Source: Artemisia argyi | Lineage: Eukaryota > Streptophyta > Magnoliopsida > Asterales > Asteraceae | Reading direction: 5' to 3' | Assembly (NCBI GenBank): GCA_030686995.1 | Contig: CM060696.1 | Coordinates: 110,976,949 to 111,040,948 of the forward strand | Length of the DNA stretch: 64,000 nt | Shown here: piece by piece, positions 63,601 to 64,000 of the stretch | Numbering within the stretch: the stretch's first letter is position 1 | Layout of the letters: each line of letters starts with the position of its first letter | Translations under genes and position numbers: made by a program | Notes under the pieces: generated by a model | Database searches by the model: none | Seen by the model: only the letters and a program-made list of their open reading frames with translations | Told to the model about the DNA's origin: nothing

Positions 63601-64000
63601 CTGAAAGATGAATATGGAAAGGAAGTGGATATTCACTTGTACAGGTCTATGATTGGCTCATTGATGTATCTCATAGCATCAAGGCCTGATATCATGTTTG
63701 CTGTGTGTGCCTGTGCAAGATTTCAAGTGTGTCCCAAAGAATCACATCTCAATGCAGTGAAGAGAATTTTTAGATATCTGAGGCATCAACCAAAATTGGG
63801 CCTTTGGTATCCTAAGGATTCACCTTTTGATTTGGTTTCATATTCAGATAGTGACTATGCTGGAGCTTCTTTGGATAGAAAGTCTACTACTGGGGGATGT
63901 CAATTTCTAGGAAGCAGATTGGTGTCATGGCAATGCAAGAAGCAAACAGTGGTGGCTAATTCTACAACTGAAGCTGAGTATGTGGCTGCTTCAAGTTGTT
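60697..64000 (+). pseudogene. Copia pol, runs off the window
   Basis: Protease ([14 protein letters not shown]), GAG-pre-integrase with HH-CC finger ([21 protein letters not shown]), integrase core ([27 protein letters not shown]), reverse transcriptase ([20 protein letters not shown]) and RNase H (SDSDYAGASLDRKSTTG, STTEAEYVA) follow in the normal Ty1-copia order. Two stops (60688, 60694) lie just before the protease and TGA at 63208 interrupts RT; the frame is otherwise continuous to the window end. Domains are intact apart from these stops, indicating a rather young copy. Confidence 0.92.

Overview
The window is plant nuclear DNA. It has GT-AG introns, long A/T and (TA)n tracts, an F-box/LRR gene and deeply nested LTR retrotransposons, a Helitron, a long-TIR DNA transposon and MITEs. 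The F-box protein with a coiled-coil tail and the PB1-like transposon gene resemble families I associate with Asteraceae, but that placement is inference. No prokaryotic or organellar signal was seen.

Layout. 1-1438: minus-strand LTR and primer-binding site of an Athila/Tat-like Ty3 element inserted in a Helitron helicase gene. 1439-6527: the rest of that Helitron, with a decayed helicase, a small intact-looking three-exon gene of unknown function between two copies of the Helitron 3' end, and a microsatellite. A further Helitron 3' end lies at 7816. 8536-10497: a 1.96-kb element with 140-bp terminal inverted repeats carrying two intact, spliced, convergent small genes (PB1-like; GRF zinc finger plus membrane helix). 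11863-14854: a three-exon F-box/LRR gene, the best candidate host gene. 16181-27435: a tandemly duplicated block holding a Tourist-like MITE and the end of a chromovirus LTR; in the second copy a 4.2-kb solo LTR (TSD CAAAC) sits in the MITE.

24539-48820 is a minus-strand chromovirus. Its 3' LTR is split by a complete 15.4-kb Athila-type element with 4.1-kb LTRs (28799-44174, TSD ATTGT), and its reverse transcriptase is split by a 956-bp PIF/Harbinger-like MITE (TSD TTA). Its protease is cut at 48821 by a plus-strand element with a 3.4-kb LTR and an unrecognised gag-like ORF. That element in turn meets a Ty1-copia element (about 54418 to beyond 64000) whose gag is interrupted by another giant Athila-type LTR.

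Relative order can be read from the nesting: chromovirus first; Athila, MITE and the 3.4-kb-LTR element later; copia probably later still; a solo Athila LTR in copia last on that side. All retroelement coding regions seen are broken. The three small transposon-borne genes and the F-box gene are open through all inferred splice junctions. The least explained items are the three-exon Helitron passenger gene, the two-gene long-TIR element, the seven-copy TGACG palindrome array upstream of an LTR TATA box, and a 321-bp copy of chromovirus flank inside the Athila element.
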